From: Desulfoscipio geothermicus DSM 3669
GTDB lineage: Bacteria > Bacillota > Desulfotomaculia > Desulfotomaculales > Desulfallaceae
Direction: 5' to 3'
DNA: 59,657 bases
Assembly (NCBI RefSeq): GCF_900115975.1
Contig: NZ_FOYM01000023.1
Coordinates: forward strand, 1,056-60,712
The first letter of the stretch is position 1. Each line of letters starts with the position of its first letter. This document shows, one piece after another, positions 55,941 through 59,657 of this stretch. Both the position numbers and the translations under genes were made by a program. The notes under the pieces are model-generated. The model was not told where the DNA came from and did not search any database. It saw nothing but the letters and a program-made list of their open reading frames with translations.

Positions 55941-56692
55941 TTAATTGCCCTCGTGGTACGGCGCATCCAGTGTTTTAACCTGTTATCGTACAACCCACAC
56001 TCATAGTGACTTATTAAGACTGGACCCGGATGCTCGTCTAACGCATCCAGTAGTTTTTCGTGGGCTGCTCTGTCCATTTCCTTTGCGTATATCCGCTTAG
56101 ACTTGGTCTCAAGAAGATAAGGCGGGTCAGCATAAATCAATACATCCGGCTTTCGGTATCTCTCAATTAGCTGCAGGGCTGGCTGACATTCAATCTGTAC
56201 CTCTTTAAGCCTCTCGGCAACAGCAAGAATCTTAGCCGGTATTTGGCTCCAAACTTTAGGTTGACTGCTTCCCCTGCCTTTTCCGGTGATATTGTTCCTC
56301 CAGCCGGTTCTGTCGCTGGTTTTTGAACCATAAGCCATATGCATTCTGACTAGAAAGCGTCGGGCATCCTCCAGCGGATCACCGGTTCGAACAAAAGTTT
56401 CCATTATTCCACGTTCCGGAAGGATATCCTCATACTCTTTCCGTGCCCAGGGCGTCCATTGAATCGCCTCGGCCAGGGCTTCCGGCATTTCCCTGATTAC
56501 TCGAAAAAGGTTGACAACGTTCCCGTCCAAATCATTGATAGTTTCAAACTTGGCCGATTTTTTACAAAAAAATACTGCCCCGCTGCCGAAGTAAGGCTCA
56601 AGATAAACCTCATGCTGTGGTATATGCTCAATTATCCAGTCTGCTATTGACCATTTACTCCCTGGGTATTTCAGTACTGCTGTGGTGTTCAT
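55937..56692 (-). CDS. D12-class DNA adenine methylase (Dam-like), C-terminus cut
   Basis: 251 residues from the ATG at 56692 (AGGTGATGA upstream). Motif X/I region V-L-K-Y-P-G-S-K-W and L-E-P-Y-F-G-S-G-A-V-F-F (SAM site), catalytic D-P-P-Y-L-L. Family members usually continue 30-40 residues past L-I-S-H-Y-E-x-x-L-Y-D with a conserved C-terminal strand; here the frame ends T-T-R-A-I-N at the junction with the AT-rich plus-strand gene. Activity is therefore doubtful. It would methylate adenine, perhaps guarding the element. Confidence 0.8.
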   Translation of the reverse strand: MNTTAVLKYPGSKWSIADWIIEHIPQHEVYLEPYFGSGAVFFCKKSAKFETINDLDGNVVNLFRVIREMPEALAEAIQWTPWARKEYEDILPERGIMETFVRTGDPLEDARRFLVRMHMAYGSKTSDRTGWRNNITGKGRGSSQPKVWSQIPAKILAVAERLKEVQIECQPALQLIERYRKPDVLIYADPPYLLETKSKRIYAKEMDRAAHEKLLDALDEHPGPVLISHYECGLYDNRLKHWMRRTTRAIN

Positions 56693-56728
56693 TTTCATCA
56701 CCTGCCATGTCGTTATGAACAACCGTAT

Positions 56729-57616
56729 TTATCTCGCTTTCTTTACCGGCTGCGCGCCCCAGATAATAATTTTTGCCAACCGGCTATTAACAGCACCAGC
56801 AGAACGCCCCAAACGCTCACCAATTTCCTTGTAAGTCAGTTTGTTTTCCCTGAACATCCTACGTAAGGCGGCGTCTTCTGCAGGTGTCCACCGCATGCGC
56901 TCTCTTGGGTGTCTGGATTGATCCTGTTCGAGTTTCGACCGAAACCATTCCGGACCTTTTCTGGCTTCAGCGATGCGGTCACTATAGTCCAGTGCTACTT
57001 GCACTACGAAGTCCATGAATCTATCACGAAGCATTGCCGGCACTTTACGTTTAACTACTCCCTCGGAACGTTTTACTTTAGTTTTCTCGACTTCAAGCTC
57101 TTTGGCGCGAATGGCTTTTATAACACTCTTGGCCTTTCTCGCGTCCCATTTATCAGGGTTTTCTCTGAGAAATCTCTCAAGTTCTTTGGGAGTGATTTGT
57201 TTAATTCTCCCCTTTTTAGTTTTTGATCGGGTTGCCTTAATCAACCCTTGTTCGATGTAGCGCTTTAAGGTTTGGTGGTTGATTCCGGTTATCTTTTCAA
57301 TCTCGCTTTGATTGAAATAGCCCGGGTTATAAACGGGACCAAGCTTGAGCTTTTTTGCTTTTTTCTCAACACTGTCAACGGATCTACTAAGTTTCCGGGC
57401 AATGGCCTTTACCGTCATTTTGCCCCAGTTTTTACGAAGGAAATTAACCTCATCCTCACTGTACTCGGCTTCTCTATCACGGCGGATGCCGAGAACGCCG
57501 GCCATACCTGAAACACTGTTCACATCTCGCCCCATGGCCTTTGCGACCGCCGTCGGGCCACATGTCTTATAATGATCAATCAGGTATTGCAGTTCACAAA
57601 TTGACCAGCATGACAT
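56729..57616 (-). CDS. Multi-HTH (SANT/Myb-like and MerR-like) DNA-binding protein
   Basis: 295 residues, GGGAGG 8 nt before the ATG. Two Myb/SANT-like repeats at the N-terminus (Y-S-E-D-E-V-N-F-L-R-K-N-W and S-V-D-S-V-E-K-K-A-K-K-L), a MerR-like helix (I-T-G-I-N-H-Q-T-L-K-R-Y-I-E-Q-G-L-I) near 112-130, and another SANT repeat at the C-terminus (W-T-P-A-E-D-A-A-L-R-R-M-F, Y-K-E-I-G-E-R-L-G-R-S). Such proteins are phage- and element-borne regulators or terminase-like small subunits. It precedes the methylase on the same strand. Confidence 0.7.
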   Translation of the reverse strand: MSCWSICELQYLIDHYKTCGPTAVAKAMGRDVNSVSGMAGVLGIRRDREAEYSEDEVNFLRKNWGKMTVKAIARKLSRSVDSVEKKAKKLKLGPVYNPGYFNQSEIEKITGINHQTLKRYIEQGLIKATRSKTKKGRIKQITPKELERFLRENPDKWDARKAKSVIKAIRAKELEVEKTKVKRSEGVVKRKVPAMLRDRFMDFVVQVALDYSDRIAEARKGPEWFRSKLEQDQSRHPRERMRWTPAEDAALRRMFRENKLTYKEIGERLGRSAGAVNSRLAKIIIWGAQPVKKAR

Positions 57617-57641
57617 AAATAATCCCTCCCGCAGTGCTTGT

Positions 57642-57676
57642 TAAAAAAATAGCCCCGGGTGTTATCATCCCGGGGC
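57642..57676 (-). terminator. Terminator after the DUF5348-like gene
   Basis: GCCCCGGG (57652-57659) and CCCGGGGC (57669-57676), 8-bp GC stem; reading minus it is followed by TATTTTTTTAAC. Confidence 0.85.
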
Positions 57677-57714
57677 AGTTTTAGGGAGAGAAGATGGAAA
57701 TTAGTAATTAGTAT

Positions 57715-58041
57715 TTACTTTTTCGAATGCCTTACCCGGATTCCCGTGGGCATAACAACATATACCCCCTGCCCCAAAGGGGCTGCATAGCCAATGTATA
57801 AGTGCGCTTTGGGGTTATCAGAACTTAGGTTGGCTTCATACCTGCCAGCCAGCCAGTTCCTAGCTTCAAAATGCTCCCCTTCGTTATCCGGCACCCATTC
57901 ACCAAGTTGGACTTCAAGTGAAGAGCCGCAGTGCAAATCGTAATGACTGCCATCACCAAGCAATATATAATGCCGCCATCCGCCGGCGGTTTTCTTGACC
58001 TGCAATGTTCCCTCAAAATAAGCAGTATCCAAATTAATCAA
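57715..58041 (-). CDS. DUF5348-like small protein
   Basis: 108 residues, all-beta pattern with Y-D-L-H-C-G-S-S-L-E-V and L-G-E-W-V-P, then H-F-E-A-R-N-W-L-A-G-R-Y. The HCG and W-V-P features fit DUF5348 proteins found on Firmicutes mobile elements. The role is unknown. Followed by a perfect terminator. Confidence 0.6.
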   Translation of the reverse strand: MINLDTAYFEGTLQVKKTAGGWRHYILLGDGSHYDLHCGSSLEVQLGEWVPDNEGEHFEARNWLAGRYEANLSSDNPKAHLYIGYAAPLGQGVYVVMPTGIRVRHSKK

Positions 58042-58079
58042 CTCCTTTTACAAAACCTTTCCTCCCGGAACCAAGTTAT

Positions 58080-58250
58080 CTAATTAGATGTACCTTGATC
58101 AAAAGCAAGCATTTTTTGAGCAGCCACAATGTAATTATCCAACTCCTGGCTAATTATAAGCGCTTCCTGGCTTGTATAAGATTCATACAGTCTACAAAGT
58201 TCAGAACGCAACTCTTCAACTTTTTCTAACGCTTCACTCACGTTTTTCAT
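58080..58250 (-). CDS. Spo0E-like aspartyl-phosphate phosphatase
   Basis: 56 residues behind GGGAGG. Two helices: V-E-E-L-R-S-E-L-C-R-L-Y-E-S-Y, then I-I-S-Q-E-L-D-N-Y-I, with the S-Q-E-L-D signature of the Spo0E family. These remove the phosphate from Spo0A and delay sporulation. Its presence shows the host is a spore former. It lies between two strong terminators, so it is probably transcribed alone. Confidence 0.8.
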   Translation of the reverse strand: MKNVSEALEKVEELRSELCRLYESYTSQEALIISQELDNYIVAAQKMLAFDQGTSN

Positions 58251-58281
58251 AAACTACCTCCCGGATTTTGCTAATAGCTAT

Positions 58282-58318
58282 AAAAAATAACCCCGGGCTT
58301 TACGTCACCCGGGGTTAT
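58282..58318 (-). terminator. Terminator upstream of the Spo0E-like gene
   Basis: AACCCCGGG (58289-58297) and CCCGGGGTT (58308-58316), followed on the minus strand by ATTTTTTATAG. Confidence 0.85.
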
Positions 58319-58385
58319 TCAGGGAGAGGAGGTGTTTAGTAAAAATCTCTGTGATATTGAAAAAGAAAAATCACTGCCACATCTA

Positions 58386-58418
58386 AAGAAAAAACCCTGC
58401 CGGATAACGGCGGGGTTA
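58386..58418 (-). terminator. Terminator after the Rpn gene
   Basis: AACCCTGCCG and CGGCGGGGTT pair around GATAA; reading minus the tail is TTTTTTC. Confidence 0.75.
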
Positions 58419-58473
58419 GTTTCTTTCAGCGCTTCATCAACAGCAGCTGTAAATTGTTCTAAACTTTTTACTG

Positions 58474-59349
58474 TTAGTTTTTTAGTGACCTGGAGAACTC
58501 TTCAATTGTTTCAGCATTTATAACTTTACGAATCGCATCTTTAATAGCCGTCACATCTTTAAGCTCCGACAATTGGCTGCGTAAATCATCCGGCACCTTA
58601 CCAAATTTGGCTTCTAACATATCAAAAAGCGTATCCAATCTGCCCTTAACTTCACCTCTGGCTTCACCCCTGGCTTCCCATTGTTCGCGGATACCATCGA
58701 ATAGCGGAAGGTTTTCCAATTTACTCACCTCCAGGACTTTTAGAATTAGCTCCTTTGAGAACTTCAAAGACGACAGCGCGGCAAGGGCTACGTAAAGGGT
58801 TGCTCTCTCGTCTTGCGCCGCGACTTCACTTTCCAGCCGCACCGCACATTTTTCCAGAACCTGTTCAGGCGGATCGTCCTGCCGCATTAGCGGCACCAGC
58901 GGTAAAAGACCCACCGGCCCCCGGTAAAGAAAATCCCTGCCGGTTATGTCCTCCAGGTTGATCATGCGATAGTTAAAGTCAACCACTGTCAATTCCAAAC
59001 AATCCATTGTGTATCGCTCGGCCTGCCGGCCTTTGCCGGTCAGGTTAATTATTACCGGGTATACCGGCTTATCGTGTCGGCAGTGGTGCATGGCGGTGTA
59101 CTCTAAAAGCCGCCCGGCCATCTTTCGATCCGGCCTGGCTTGAAATTCCACCAGCATTAAATACTCGTAATCGTTCTCGCGTATCTTAACTAACGCATCA
59201 GAAGTGCGTTGCACGGCTACGGCTTCTTTATCAACGGGTTCAATCCGCTCGGCCTATACTTCCACACCGCGCACCAAAGCGGCTATATGGCTCATGTAGC
59301 GTTCGGTCAGGGCCTTGATAATTAAATCATACTCGGCCAAGGACATCAT
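58474..59349 (-). pseudogene. Rpn-family recombination-promoting nuclease, amber stop
   Basis: The original frame starts at ATG 59349 (AAAGGG upstream): M-M-S-L-A-E-Y-D-L-I-I-K-A-L. It reaches V-R-G-V-E-V and then TAG at 59254-59256, and continues in frame A-E-R-I-E-P-V-D-K-E to the stop at 58474. The long open part (246 codons from 59214) has the PD-(D/E)XK core of Rpn proteins: M-L-V-E-F-Q-A-R-P-D (catalytic E-x-Q) and L-L-E-Y-T. A C-terminal E-A-R-G-E-A-R-G-E repeat and M-L-E-A-K-F-G are family marks. CAG to TAG is the simplest cause. Internal translation from 59214 would lack the first 45 residues. Confidence 0.72.
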
Positions 59350-59425
59350 CCCTTTCTGGTGCAATTATATTATTCATGGGCCATTCCCTGAATCCGTGAA
59401 CTAAATATTAGAAAACCGCCCATAA

Positions 59426-59488
59426 CAGGTGAAATATTTAGTATAATAAAGATACGCTAAGATAATTAAGATACTAATATTTCACCTG
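59426..59488. promoter_or_regulatory. Inverted repeat around the transposase promoter
   Basis: CAGGTGAAATATTTAGTAT (59426-59444) and its complement with one base missing (59471-59488) flank 26 bp containing TATAAT-like sequence. It lies just before the transposase ATG. It may be the element's end or an operator. Confidence 0.5.
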
Positions 59489-59500
59489 TGGGGTGCACAC

Positions 59501-59657
59501 ATGAAATTCATCATAGAACAATCTAACGAATACCTTACTACTCATTCCGGGCTTACATTTGTAGGTGCTCTTATTGCTAAAACCGACCTAAAAAAGCGAC
59601 TTGATAAATCAAGAATACCAGGTGTATATACACCAAATATATCACATGGTGATGTGG
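59501..59657 (+). CDS. IS1380-type transposase, N-terminal part
   Basis: 52 codons before the window ends. F-I-I-E-Q-S-N-E-Y-L-T-T-H-S-G-L, then V-G-A-L-I, then I-P-G-V-Y-T-P-N-I-S-H-G-D-V, which is how IS1380-family transposases open in my recollection (S-G-L-x-x-V-G-x-L, L-P-G-x-x-x-P-E-I-S-x-x-D). The catalytic DDE domain lies beyond the window. Confidence 0.6.
   Translation, partial: MKFIIEQSNEYLTTHSGLTFVGALIAKTDLKKRLDKSRIPGVYTPNISHGDV

Overview
The window looks like Clostridia of the Desulfotomaculum/Pelotomaculum kind. This is inferred from strong AGGAGG-type ribosome sites, a Spo0E-like sporulation phosphatase, Firmicutes-type conjugation genes (PrgI, VirB4 and VirD4 relatives), S1, ParM and RadC genes typical of Gram-positive elements, and copper-amine-oxidase-like surface domains. 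No rRNA, tRNA or CRISPR array was seen. From about 5.4 kb to 54.7 kb almost everything is on the minus strand and reads as one large conjugative element or plasmid-like island with cargo.

Layout. 1-5.4 kb: gene remnants (transport permease, SNF2 helicase), then a plus-strand AAA+ ATPase/subtilase pair resembling a defence module, its terminator and a candidate small RNA. 5.4-14.5 kb: accessory and replication genes (Xre regulator, RadC, HicAB, ArdC, Toprim primase, SSB, a broken RelE toxin with its antitoxin), containing a group II intron inside ssb and a 175-bp derivative of the same intron in a second gene. 14.8-29.3 kb: conjugation (winged-helix protein, S1 protein, CpaE-like protein, M23 hydrolase, VirB4 in two parts, PrgI, VirB6-like, pilin-like, VirD4), a GNAT-ASCH cargo pair, a TnpB remnant, a MobP-type relaxase, ribbon-helix-helix proteins and a likely oriT. 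29.4-38.5 kb: maintenance (AbrB-like, TopB, HAD phosphatase, HTH replication-type protein, ParR-like, ParM). Between ParM and ParR sit two gene cassettes separated by a 302-bp, roughly 94% identical direct repeat. 38.7-53.6 kb: HD-GYP protein, a 1,770-residue PKD surface protein, a copper-amine-oxidase-like protein and a complete Tad pilus locus. 53.7-59.7 kb: small paired genes, an integrase fragment, an AT-rich membrane protein, a truncated Dam methylase, an HTH protein, DUF5348, Spo0E-like, an Rpn pseudogene and the start of an IS1380-type transposase.

How it fits together. Relaxase, RHH proteins, VirD4, the VirB4/PrgI/VirB6-like channel and the M23 hydrolase make a Gram-positive mating apparatus. 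SSB, TopB, the Toprim primase and the HTH protein would handle DNA copying, ArdC the new host's restriction, and ParM/ParR and HicAB maintenance. The Tad pilus, PKD protein and HD-GYP enzyme suggest a surface-attachment cargo.

The observations most worth following are: (1) three copies of an RNA element that places a hairpin of variable length between the Shine-Dalgarno sequence and the start codon while keeping an effective spacing of 10-11 nt; (2) the repeat-bounded cassette slot between parM and parR; (3) a group II intron placed so that splicing restores the terminal Pro-Phe of SSB; (4) two in-frame UGA codons, each followed by a hairpin, in the conjugative M23 hydrolase. The stretch 11345-12400 looks like poor-quality sequence, and conclusions there should wait for resequencing.
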